From an uncultured Chloroflexus sp. (lineage in GTDB: Bacteria > Chloroflexota > Chloroflexia > Chloroflexales > Chloroflexaceae), in contig NZ_CALFBQ010000029.1 of assembly GCF_937951745.1 (NCBI RefSeq), positions 1-64,000 on the forward strand: 64,000 nt of DNA, written 5' to 3'. Position numbers and translations under genes: made by a program. Positions 16,013 through 23,710 of this stretch are shown here, in pieces. Under the pieces are notes generated by a model. That model saw only the letters and a list, made by a program, of their open reading frames with translations, did not search any database and was not told the origin of the DNA. Position 1 is the stretch's first letter. Each line of letters begins with the position of its first letter.

Positions 16013-16044
16013 GGCGTGAGGTGCGCTGCTCGCCACCTCACGCC
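16013..16044. terminator. Stem-loop after csmA
   Basis: An 11-bp perfect stem (GGCGTGAGGTG / CACCTCACGCC) with a 10-base loop begins 11 bases after the csmA stop. No T-tract follows, so it probably stabilises the 3' end or terminates partially. This would help explain an abundant short csmA message above a low level of downstream read-through. Confidence 0.6.
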
Positions 16045-16061
16045 GATCCCTTGGGAGCGTT

Positions 16062-17180
16062 ATGATTAACCTGCTCTATTACAGCCATACTACCGTTCCA
16101 GCTCACCTCGAAGAGATTACGCGGCTTGATGTGCTCGATCCTGATGAGCAGGTGCTAGTCGCGGTTGATGGCGTGCTGCTCGATCAGCAGGGGCGCCGGC
16201 TGAGCGGCCCCACGCTGCACGACTATTGCCTGATTACCGATTTGCGGGTGGTGTTGTGGGCCCGTGATTATGGGCGCCACCTGTGTTTTGCATTTCCGTT
16301 GAGCGAATTGACCTTGATCGATGGCCGGGGAATCGATCCGATTCACGGGATGGTGACGCTCGGCTTTAGCGCGCCTGATGCCGAAGCGCAAGTCTTCACG
16401 CTCACGCTGGTGCCGCAAGCGTATGTGCCGGCGTTGATGATCTTGTTGCGCACAGCGGCTGAAACAGCGCGTGCGGCGTTGGCTGCCGGCATGGATGCCC
16501 GCCAAGCGGCGCCTGAGGTGATGACAGCACTTGGTGCCGCAATTTATGGTTCCGAAGATGCGTTGCGTCCCGATGAAATGCCCTATCGTTGGCCCGGCGG
16601 TGCGCCACGCACGCCGGCGACGCCAAATGCGCCCTTTGTAGTTGACCCGGCAAATTTGCCGCCTAATCAAATCTTTACTGCCGGCCGTCTCGCCCGTTCA
16701 GCGTGGGATACCCTGCGCCGCACGTTGCGTGAGGCAGATTTACCGTTTGACTTGAGTCCGGCAAGTATCCGTGAATTGACCGAAGCCATCCGTGCTGTTA
16801 ATGACTTAGTCCAAACTGTCACCAGTAATCCTGCTGCCCAGCAGATGGCGATGGCGTTTTTAAACCGCCAAGCGGCTACGCGCCAAGCCCAAGCTGAACC
16901 AGCGGGGTCGCCGGTCGTCGAGCCACCGGTGACGGAGCCGTCTCCCGCGCCGCCGGCTGGGCCGCGTTATCACGAAATACCGTTGCGTCGACGTACTCCG
17001 GCGCCGCCAGAAACGCCAGCGTCGCAGCCGTCAGCGCCAATCCCGCTGACCAAGCGGGCGTCATCCATCGAGATGCCGGATCGGCGTGAAATTCCGCTCC
17101 GCCGCCGGAGCACGCCGGTTCGCCGCGCGCCACTCACAGCGTTGAGCGGTTCGGGTGATGCCGATCACGATCAAGCATAG
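16062..17180 (+). CDS. Chlorosome-island PH-like protein 1 with Arg-rich tail
   Basis: A 372-residue protein of unknown function. Residues about 15-130 form a beta-rich domain with LDPDEQVLVAVDGVLLDQQGRR, YCLITDLRVVLWARDYG and FPLSELTLIDGRG. This is the pattern of bacterial PH/YokE-like domains (short strands, 'ITDLRVVLWAR', then a helix). A predicted helical region spans about 220-270. The tail from about residue 285 is Pro-rich and carries the motif EIPLRRR twice (305-311 and 343-349) and then TPVRR. The next gene encodes a paralogue. Its place directly after csmA and in front of the ATPases suggests a chlorosome envelope or assembly role. Confidence 0.7.
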   Translation: MINLLYYSHTTVPAHLEEITRLDVLDPDEQVLVAVDGVLLDQQGRRLSGPTLHDYCLITDLRVVLWARDYGRHLCFAFPLSELTLIDGRGIDPIHGMVTLGFSAPDAEAQVFTLTLVPQAYVPALMILLRTAAETARAALAAGMDARQAAPEVMTALGAAIYGSEDALRPDEMPYRWPGGAPRTPATPNAPFVVDPANLPPNQIFTAGRLARSAWDTLRRTLREADLPFDLSPASIRELTEAIRAVNDLVQTVTSNPAAQQMAMAFLNRQAATRQAQAEPAGSPVVEPPVTEPSPAPPAGPRYHEIPLRRRTPAPPETPASQPSAPIPLTKRASSIEMPDRREIPLRRRSTPVRRAPLTALSGSGDADHDQA

Positions 17181-17223
17181 CTGTTGGTAGCATTGGCGGT
17201 CGCAACCGCCCTAAGGAGCAGGT

Positions 17224-18558
17224 ATGAGCCCATTTCTCGGTGTCAATGTGAGCATGGCGAGCGTCGAGGAATTGCGCCAGCGCGATTTGCTGGAGGAAGG
17301 CGAGACGCTGCTTGCTCTCTTCGATGGTACGTTGCTCGATGAGAATCGCCGCCGGGTTGGCGGTCTTGCGCTGGCTGATTTTGTCGCGTTGACCGACCGC
17401 CGGCTGATTCTGTGGGCGCGCGGCTTCTTTAACGATACCGTCGATGGTTTTCCTTGGAGCGATGTTGATGTGGTGCGCGCCGAGACATGGGATCCGTGGC
17501 ATGGTCGCGTCAGCCTTGCGCTGCGCATTCCGGCAACGCCACCACGCAAGCGCCGCGTTGCGCTCGGCGAGGTGCAAGACCCCGGCCAACCTGAGCGGGT
17601 GATTGTGAATACGCTCGATTACATGCCGGCGGAAGATGTTGATATGCTGGCCAAAATGGTGGCATGGGTCGGTGACCAAGTGTTGGCCGGTGTCAGCGGG
17701 GAAGAATTGGTGAAGGCCTTTGAGGCTGAGTTCCCAGCCGTGGAACGCAAGCCCCTGCCGCCGTTCTTTATGAGCGAACCGGCTCCGCCGCCGATGCCGG
17801 AACCAGAGCCGAAGAAGCCGGCCAAGAAGCCATGGTGGAAGTTTGGCGCTGCCAAGGAGGAAGAAGAGCCTGCTCCCGCTTCACCGAGCAATCTGATCGC
17901 TGCTTACGAGAGCCAGCGGGGCGGTGCTCCGGCTGGTGTGACGCCGGCGCCGGTCGGCCCATTGCCAACGTTACCCGAACAACCCAATATGTACGAGGTG
18001 AGTCGGTCGTTGCGCTTGATGCTTGAGGTGCCACGCGGGTTGGCGCGCGGTCTGCGGCGGGCGAGCGAGATCATGAGCGGCGCGACCGAGTTGCTGAACA
18101 ATATGCAAGATCCGCGCGTGCGCCGTAATGCGATGCGTGGCATCTATTATGCTGCTGCCCAGCAAGAGGCGGAGGGCGGGCCATTGGCTCCTGTGGGGCC
18201 GGTGGTGCGCGCTGCTGTCCGGTTTGCTGAACCAACCGAACCACAGTCAGGCGCCGAGCAGCCGGTGCAGCGCCGGATTGCGGTGCGAGCCACGGTACGG
18301 CAAGCAACGCCTTCGCCGGCGGCGGCTGAACCGGCGGCATCGCCGGCGCCTGAAACCGCCGGCCCGCAACCGGTGCGCCGCGCCATTAGTGTGCGCCGGG
18401 TCGAACCGCCGGTCGAGGAGACTGGCTCGTCGATGCCGGTGCGCCGCGTGGTGGTCAATCGCACCGACCGCCCTGCCGCAGTTAGTGGCAGCGGCGCCGG
18501 TACGTCGGCGCGTGAACCGCTCAATGGCCGATCGGATGATGAGCCGGAAGCGCAGTGA
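17224..18558 (+). CDS. Chlorosome-island PH-like protein 2 with Arg-rich tail
   Basis: A 444-residue paralogue of the preceding protein. The N-terminal domain aligns throughout: EGETLLALFDGTLLDENRRR, ALTDRRLILWARGFF and FPWSDVDVVRAET. A lysine/proline-rich linker follows at about residues 185-225. The helical region SRSLRLMLEVPRGLARGLRR begins at about residue 259. The tail has several copies of an Arg-rich motif: QRRIAVRATVR (349-359), VRRAISVRR (384-392) and MPVRRVVVNR (404-413). It probably arose by duplication of the upstream gene. RBS AAGGAG precedes the ATG. No enzymatic motif is visible. A scaffold or envelope-binding role is inferred from position and composition only. Confidence 0.7.
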   Translation: MSPFLGVNVSMASVEELRQRDLLEEGETLLALFDGTLLDENRRRVGGLALADFVALTDRRLILWARGFFNDTVDGFPWSDVDVVRAETWDPWHGRVSLALRIPATPPRKRRVALGEVQDPGQPERVIVNTLDYMPAEDVDMLAKMVAWVGDQVLAGVSGEELVKAFEAEFPAVERKPLPPFFMSEPAPPPMPEPEPKKPAKKPWWKFGAAKEEEEPAPASPSNLIAAYESQRGGAPAGVTPAPVGPLPTLPEQPNMYEVSRSLRLMLEVPRGLARGLRRASEIMSGATELLNNMQDPRVRRNAMRGIYYAAAQQEAEGGPLAPVGPVVRAAVRFAEPTEPQSGAEQPVQRRIAVRATVRQATPSPAAAEPAASPAPETAGPQPVRRAISVRRVEPPVEETGSSMPVRRVVVNRTDRPAAVSGSGAGTSAREPLNGRSDDEPEAQ

Positions 18559-18604
18559 TCGAACGTGGGCGGGGAATAAGGTTGCAGCAGGCGAATGAGG
18601 CACT

Positions 18605-19828
18605 ATGACGCGAGTCATTATCTATTCCGGTAAGGGCGGTACTGGTAAGACGACGCTCTCGGCGGCGACAGCAGTGATTCTGGCGCAGTCTGGCCGCCGC
18701 ACACTGGTGCTCTCGAGCGATCCGGCTCACTCGCTGGCCGATGTGATGGGGATACCGATCAGCCGCGATCGGCCAACACCGCTGGCTCCCCATCTCTATG
18801 GTCTCGAAGTGGATACGATCTATGAGTGGCGCCAGAATCTGGGTGGCTTTCAGCAGTTCGTGACAGCGACCTATTCGGCTCGTGGTATTGAACGCTCAAC
18901 GGCTGCTGAACTGGCCAATCAGCCCGGTCTTGATGAAATCCTCGCGTTGCAACGGGTGATGGATGAAGCGCAGAGCGGTCGTTGGGATGCGATTGTGCTT
19001 GATACCGCGCCGACCGGCAATACGTTGCGCTTGTTGGCCTACCCCGAAATGATCATCGGCGGTGAAGCTGGAAAGCGGTTATTCCGCGTCTATCGCGGGA
19101 TCGCGAATGTCGCCCGCCCGTTCCGGCGTGATTTGCCCGATGACCGCTTCTTTGAAGAGGTGGGCAAGCTGCTCGAACGGATGGATCAACTGGCCAACTT
19201 TTTGGTCAGTTCGGCGGTTTCGGTGCGGTTGGTGCTGAATCCGGAGCGCTTGCCGTTGCTTGAGACACGCCGTGCCTATACCTTCCTAAGCCTGTATGGC
19301 CTGCAACTCGATGCGGTGCTGGTGAATAAGATTTTGCCACACCGCACTGATCTTGGCCCGTACTTTGATTACTGGGTCAACCTCCAGCAGCAGTATCTGG
19401 CTGAGATTGAGGCGAGCTTTGCGCCGACGCCAATCTTCCGTACCGTGTTGCAAGGTGGTGAACCGATCGGAGTTGATGCGCTGTTGCACGTTGGCCGGCT
19501 GACCTTCGGCGATGTCGATCCGGGGGCGCTGCTCTACGATGAACGGCCGATCTGGCTCGAGCAGTGGAGCGAAGATGGCGAACCCGGCCAATATGATCTC
19601 TGTTTGCGGTTGCCGTTCCTTGATGTCGGTGAGTCGATCGAAGTAAGCCATAGCGGTCCCGATTTGACCATTACGGTCGGGCGGATCGAGCGCACAATTG
19701 CCTTGCCACGGGTGTTGTACGATTGTGTCCTCGGTGAACATCGCTATGAAGATGGCGTCTTGCGGCTGGCCTTCTACGAGGCTAGCGCTGCCCGCGCCAG
19801 CGGCAAACAGCAAGTTGAGGCGGCCTAA
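18605..19828 (+). CDS. ArsA/Get3-family ATPase with C-terminal alpha-crystallin-like domain, second copy
   Basis: The 407-residue protein keeps all nucleotide-handling motifs: YSGKGGTGKTTLSA (K10 and K15), SSDPAHSLADVMG as switch I, and VLDTAPTGNTLRLL as switch II. It has the C-terminal alpha-crystallin-like domain (from about residue 325, LRLPFLDVGESIEVSHSG). It is about one third identical by eye to the first copy and equally Get3d-like. It is likely a homo- or heterodimeric ATPase that handles hydrophobic clients. Upstream spacing to the PH-like gene is 46 bases. The closest neighbour downstream is a pseudo-ATPase homologue, with which it may pair. Confidence 0.9.
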   Translation: MTRVIIYSGKGGTGKTTLSAATAVILAQSGRRTLVLSSDPAHSLADVMGIPISRDRPTPLAPHLYGLEVDTIYEWRQNLGGFQQFVTATYSARGIERSTAAELANQPGLDEILALQRVMDEAQSGRWDAIVLDTAPTGNTLRLLAYPEMIIGGEAGKRLFRVYRGIANVARPFRRDLPDDRFFEEVGKLLERMDQLANFLVSSAVSVRLVLNPERLPLLETRRAYTFLSLYGLQLDAVLVNKILPHRTDLGPYFDYWVNLQQQYLAEIEASFAPTPIFRTVLQGGEPIGVDALLHVGRLTFGDVDPGALLYDERPIWLEQWSEDGEPGQYDLCLRLPFLDVGESIEVSHSGPDLTITVGRIERTIALPRVLYDCVLGEHRYEDGVLRLAFYEASAARASGKQQVEAA

Positions 19829-19894
19829 CGTGATTGCTACCGCCTCTCCGTTGTCTATTCCGGTTGCATTGTGCACCGGTTGCGAGCACTCTGC

Positions 19895-20998
19895 ATGCGC
19901 ACGCTGATCTTTACTGCCTATCATCAACTCCAACAGAGCGCGGCTGCGCTCGCGACGGCTTGCCACGCCGCTCGGCGTGGGTATCGTACCTTGGTGGCTT
20001 CGAGTGGCCCCAGCCATCTGCTCGGCCATCTGCTTTACCAAGTGCTTGGTTCACGCCCGCTGGAACTTGAGCCGAACCTCGCGGCGATGGAGATTCATCC
20101 CCACGAGGAGGTTGCCCGCCGTTGGGAGCAAGTGCGTCCGTCGCTGCGCAGCGGGCTGGTGGCCCGCCTGCGCGATCTTGGTCCTGATGAGCTGCCGGCC
20201 TTCCCCGGCATTGATGCGGTGGCGGTGATGTTGGTCGCCGAACGTGCCCGGCAATCTGGTCGGTTCGATCTGTTGATTCTCGATGGCCCGTCACCTGACG
20301 CTCTCATCCGGGCGTTGACGTTGCCTGATGTGCTGCGCTGGGCAGTGCGCCTGATCTTCGGCCTTGATCGCGGTCCCGGTAAGTCGCGTGCGTCGCAAGA
20401 GCAGGCAATGATTCCGGCAGCGATCGTGGCGCCTAGCGCGACTGCGCCCTTGCAAGAGTTACGAATTGAGCTTGAGCAACAACGCGCTCGCCTCGAAACC
20501 GAGAGCGGGGCGCGGGTGCGGATGGTGGCGTTGCCGCCAGAGTTGCGCTTGCCGCCGCTGCGTGCGGCGTTAACCGCCTTTGGTCTGTTCGGGTTAGCTA
20601 GCGATGAAGTGATTGTGAATGGCCAGCCCGACCAAGTCGATGACGAAAGCCGCCACGATTTCAGCCACGAGACCAGCCGGGCGCGTCCGTTGTTGCGGGT
20701 TGGTCAGCTTGAGCTGACGCCGGCTGATCGCGATACGTGGGCTTTGCGCGGAGCGGCGCTCTACCGTGATGGTGACATCTTCACTGTCGAACCGCCGCGT
20801 CCGGTGAGTAATGAGCGTGATCTGCGCCTGCTGATCCCTTTCCTCGATGCCAAATCGCTCGATATTGCAGTGGCAAGCGAAGAGGTTGTCGTCCAACTCG
20901 GCCAGTTGCGCCGGCATGTGTTATTGCCGGGGTTGGTTGATGGCGGTCGCTTACGGGCGCGGGTCGAGGGTGAATTGTTGCGGTTGTGGGTAGAGTAG
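19895..20998 (+). CDS. ArsA/Get3-family pseudo-ATPase (third copy, P-loop lost)
   Basis: The ATG at 19895 gives 367 residues and aligns with the starts of the other two copies. The same frame also opens at a GTG at 19871. The region equivalent to FTGKGGVGKTS is FTAYHQLQQSA, so the glycines and both P-loop lysines are gone. Switch I STDPAHS has become SSGPSHL, and the Walker B segment reads ILDGPSPDALIRAL with no threonine. The fold is otherwise kept, including the C-terminal alpha-crystallin-like domain (RLLIPFLDAKSLDIAVASEE). The loss is coordinated and the frame is intact, so this looks like a maintained pseudo-enzyme, perhaps a regulatory partner, not a decaying gene. Confidence 0.88.
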   Translation: MRTLIFTAYHQLQQSAAALATACHAARRGYRTLVASSGPSHLLGHLLYQVLGSRPLELEPNLAAMEIHPHEEVARRWEQVRPSLRSGLVARLRDLGPDELPAFPGIDAVAVMLVAERARQSGRFDLLILDGPSPDALIRALTLPDVLRWAVRLIFGLDRGPGKSRASQEQAMIPAAIVAPSATAPLQELRIELEQQRARLETESGARVRMVALPPELRLPPLRAALTAFGLFGLASDEVIVNGQPDQVDDESRHDFSHETSRARPLLRVGQLELTPADRDTWALRGAALYRDGDIFTVEPPRPVSNERDLRLLIPFLDAKSLDIAVASEEVVVQLGQLRRHVLLPGLVDGGRLRARVEGELLRLWVE

Positions 20999-21013
20999 CG
21001 AAGGGGGGCGCCT

Positions 21014-22021
21014 ATGTCAGTGCTTGCCCAGCCGATCCCGATCGATCGACCGCCGGCGCGACCGATCGATGCGCCGCCAACGGCCAAGTATATTGAGTAT
21101 GTCAATGAGGTGGCGACACGCCTTGCCGGCAAGTTGAGTGCCCGTGAACGGCGCCGGCTGGAAGGTGAACGCGCGCTCTTGGCCCGCGCCCGCTTTATCG
21201 AGCTGAACGGCGTTGTGCATCACTATCAAGATGTCGGGCCGCTCGATGGCGAACCGTTGCTGCTCATCCACGGCTGGGATTGTTCGTCGTTTTGGTGGCA
21301 TCACGTGATCGATCCACTAGCGCAAGCCGGTTACCGCGTGGTGAGCTACGATTTGAAAGGGCACGGCTTTTCTGATAGCGATCCGCGCCAAGATTATACC
21401 GTGGCCGGGTTTAGCGCCGATGTGCAGGCGTTGTCACGCGCACTGAATCTTGGTCCGGCCCACGTGGCTGCTTTCTCGCTCGGTGCGTTTATTGGGCTGC
21501 ACGTGGCAGCCCACCAACCCGAATTAGTGCGCTCGCTGATCTTCTTTAACTTTAGCTTGCTGCCGTACAATAAGTTTGCTTCGCAGTTTGTGCCGCGCTT
21601 GCTCGATACCGTGTTTAACAGGGTGTTGCGCCCGATCGAGCGGCGTAATCTGTGGTGGCTGCCCTTTATCTATGCCCGGCTAGTGATGGCGCAGAATACC
21701 CCATCCATTAGCGATATTCGGCTCGGCACGCTCGGTTTGCGCTATTGCGATCCGGCAGCAGTGCGGGTATCGGCGACCGAATTGTCGCGCCCCGAGATTT
21801 TGGCCGCCGTGGCCGAGCAAGCCAAGACGATCCAGCAGCCGCTCTTGTTGGTGGCCGGCGCCAACGACCCGATCATGCGTCCGGCCGATGGGCGCAAATT
21901 GGTGGCGCTCGCCCCCAATAGTTCATTTTTGGAAGTGCCGAAGTGCGGTCATCTAATTTTGTTTGAATTGCCCGAGCACGTCATTCAAATTATGCGCCTC
22001 TTCTTGAAAGGCGTTCGCTAG
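21014..22021 (+). CDS. Alpha/beta hydrolase of the chlorosome island
   Basis: A 335-residue alpha/beta hydrolase with a 60-residue N-terminal extension. Key elements are LLIHGWDCSSFWW (oxyanion region), the nucleophile elbow VAAFSLGAFIGLHVA with Ser at about residue 156, an acid candidate in VAGANDPIMRP, and the His in VPKCGHLILFELP. The F-S-L-G-A elbow departs from the canonical G-x-S-x-G at the first position. Translation is coupled to the pseudo-ATPase (15-base gap) and driven by GAAGGGGGG. Lipid, pigment-ester or thioester substrates are all possible. A BchO-like role is a weak alternative. Function is not known. Confidence 0.75.
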   Translation: MSVLAQPIPIDRPPARPIDAPPTAKYIEYVNEVATRLAGKLSARERRRLEGERALLARARFIELNGVVHHYQDVGPLDGEPLLLIHGWDCSSFWWHHVIDPLAQAGYRVVSYDLKGHGFSDSDPRQDYTVAGFSADVQALSRALNLGPAHVAAFSLGAFIGLHVAAHQPELVRSLIFFNFSLLPYNKFASQFVPRLLDTVFNRVLRPIERRNLWWLPFIYARLVMAQNTPSISDIRLGTLGLRYCDPAAVRVSATELSRPEILAAVAEQAKTIQQPLLLVAGANDPIMRPADGRKLVALAPNSSFLEVPKCGHLILFELPEHVIQIMRLFLKGVR

Positions 22022-22033
22022 GGAGGTCGGTGT

Positions 22034-22915
22034 ATGCAGTTGTTGCTTCGTTCTGGCGGCCAACAAATGATCATCGATATGGAGCGGGCTGATGACCGCC
22101 CGCTGTCGGTCGGCCAGTATACCTACCGGCCCCGCCGATTGGCCGGCAAGGTGCGCCGGCTGGTCGCTAAGATGTGGCCTGATATGCCCTCGTCAGTGCT
22201 CGATGAGCGCCTGACCTTCGAGGCGCTGGATAACGGGCGCGAGACGGCGTGGGGCGATAGCGGCAGCTTTTCACCGCGCTCTGGTTCGACCGTGCTGCTT
22301 GGGCGCTGGGATGAAGACGGAAGTGTGGGGATTGCATTGCACGAGTTGGCCCATGAAATGCACCTGCGCCACGGTGGCTACGATGATAGCGATGGTGTGG
22401 TGCGCGAGGCGCTCGCGATGCTGGCTGAACGCGAAGCCGGTCTGCGCCGCACGTTTGAGCGCGAACCGTACCATTCAGCATGCCAGTTGATCGAACAACT
22501 CGAAGAGTTGCCGGCCTTTAGCCGGATGGCGTTCAGCAAGCGGTGGGCCGAGGTGGTCAGCGTGACGTCGGCGGCTGGGTTAGCCGATCTGATTAATTAC
22601 TATCTGGATCGCAGCGAGCGGTTGGGGTTAGCGCGTTGGCTTGATCGCCTGACGAAAAATGTTGATGTGCGGGATCAATTGTTAGCCCGCTTGGCGAGCA
22701 CATCGCTGCGTTACAGCCTAGATCTGCGTCGCCACCTGATTAAAAAGTTGGTGCGGTGCAAACCGGAAACGCCGGTGGAGCAACTCATGTATGTCCTTGA
22801 TTCAATCGCTACGCTTGATCGGCGCTATCCAAATGATGATCTTGAGCGCATTATCAATTTCTGTTTCGCGCCGTATGTGCCGCAGCGTCGCCGTCTCTTC
22901 GCTTTTGGCTCGTGA
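22034..22915 (+). CDS. HExxH-motif putative metallopeptidase of the chlorosome island
   Basis: A 293-residue protein of no family that I recognise. Residues 103-113 read HELAHEMHLRH. This is an HExxH zinc motif with another His five residues later (HExxHxxxxxH), which has the spacing of metzincins but with His in place of the usual Gly. Around it the sequence is hydrophilic, with no signal peptide or transmembrane segment. The second half is helical (SKRWAEVVSVTSAAGLADLI and several similar stretches). In the chlorosome run, a candidate job is maturation of a chlorosome protein such as the CsmA tail. That is inference. RBS GGGAGG precedes the ATG. Confidence 0.6.
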   Translation: MQLLLRSGGQQMIIDMERADDRPLSVGQYTYRPRRLAGKVRRLVAKMWPDMPSSVLDERLTFEALDNGRETAWGDSGSFSPRSGSTVLLGRWDEDGSVGIALHELAHEMHLRHGGYDDSDGVVREALAMLAEREAGLRRTFEREPYHSACQLIEQLEELPAFSRMAFSKRWAEVVSVTSAAGLADLINYYLDRSERLGLARWLDRLTKNVDVRDQLLARLASTSLRYSLDLRRHLIKKLVRCKPETPVEQLMYVLDSIATLDRRYPNDDLERIINFCFAPYVPQRRRLFAFGS

Positions 22916-22930
22916 TAGAGAGGAGCGCGT

Positions 22931-23707
22931 ATGAATCGCTTCGAAGAAGAAAACCCGACTGTTCGTTGGATGCCCGGATTTGCGCGCCGGTGGTTTGGTC
23001 TGAGTAATGAAGACCCCCGTCGCAGTATCGATGCACGGTATCAGTGGATGCCCAATTGGTTGAAGCGTTTGTTGAATTTGGATGACACGCCAGTGCCGTA
23101 TGCTGGCGAAGCGGAGCCGGCTGCGCCGAGCCGGCCATCGTATGGCTATCCGCCGCCGTCGGGTTCGTATACGCCCGGTGCGGCATCATACACGCCCGGC
23201 ACGCCCTCGTTTACGCCGCGCAGCTTTGCTCCAGCAACCTATCGGCCGGCCAGCGAGGAGGTGCCTGCCACGCCAGCCCGCCTGAGCCTCGCCGGTGATG
23301 AGTTGCCGCCTGATGTGCAGCCAATCGGATATCTGCTGCGTTCGTATGCGCGCGGGGCCTTGCCGCCGCAGGGGCTTGAGGCCTTTACCCGCGAGGTGCG
23401 CACGACGACTGAGAAGGTGCTGAACTTCTACGGTCATTGGATTCGCTTCCAGACCGAGGAGCTGGTTCGCATCGGTTGTGACCTGTTTAATGCCGCAGTT
23501 GATGCCTTGCCCGGCGAGAAGACCAAGCAACAGCCGCAGACGATCCGGCGGATTAAGGTGGTCGCTGATAACGGCAATGGTAATGATGTCGCTTCTGCTG
23601 CGGTGGCGCCGGCCCAATCAATGCCATCGACGGTTCCTCCAGCCGCCGAAACGCCAGTGGCTACGGATGAGCCTAAGTCTCGTTCCGAAGACAAAGATAA
23701 AGAGTAG
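22931..23707 (+). CDS. Low-complexity chlorosome-island protein of unknown function
   Basis: A 258-residue protein with three parts. The start holds an internally duplicated motif, RWMPGFARRWFGLSNED and then QWMPNWLKRLLNLDD, about 35 residues apart. Both are amphipathic and rich in Trp and Arg, which suggests binding to a lipid surface. Residues about 70-115 are Pro/Thr/Tyr-rich with repeated YTPG / FTPR units. A helical region from about 135 to 205 follows, and the tail is Lys/Glu-rich. No homologous family is known to me. Operon context (15 bases after the HExxH gene) and the amphipathic Trp motifs fit an envelope-associated role. Confidence 0.65.
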   Translation: MNRFEEENPTVRWMPGFARRWFGLSNEDPRRSIDARYQWMPNWLKRLLNLDDTPVPYAGEAEPAAPSRPSYGYPPPSGSYTPGAASYTPGTPSFTPRSFAPATYRPASEEVPATPARLSLAGDELPPDVQPIGYLLRSYARGALPPQGLEAFTREVRTTTEKVLNFYGHWIRFQTEELVRIGCDLFNAAVDALPGEKTKQQPQTIRRIKVVADNGNGNDVASAAVAPAQSMPSTVPPAAETPVATDEPKSRSEDKDKE

Positions 23708-23710
23708 ACT

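Noticed and set aside
19286-20041. 251-residue minus-strand ORF opposite the ATPases
   Set aside because: It is a shadow of the conserved ArsA-type genes and crosses their boundary.
14476-20998. Arsenite pump ATPases (ArsA proper)
   Set aside because: No arsB, arsR or arsenite-binding cysteine cluster is seen, the proteins carry an alpha-crystallin-like domain, and they are in a chlorosome run.
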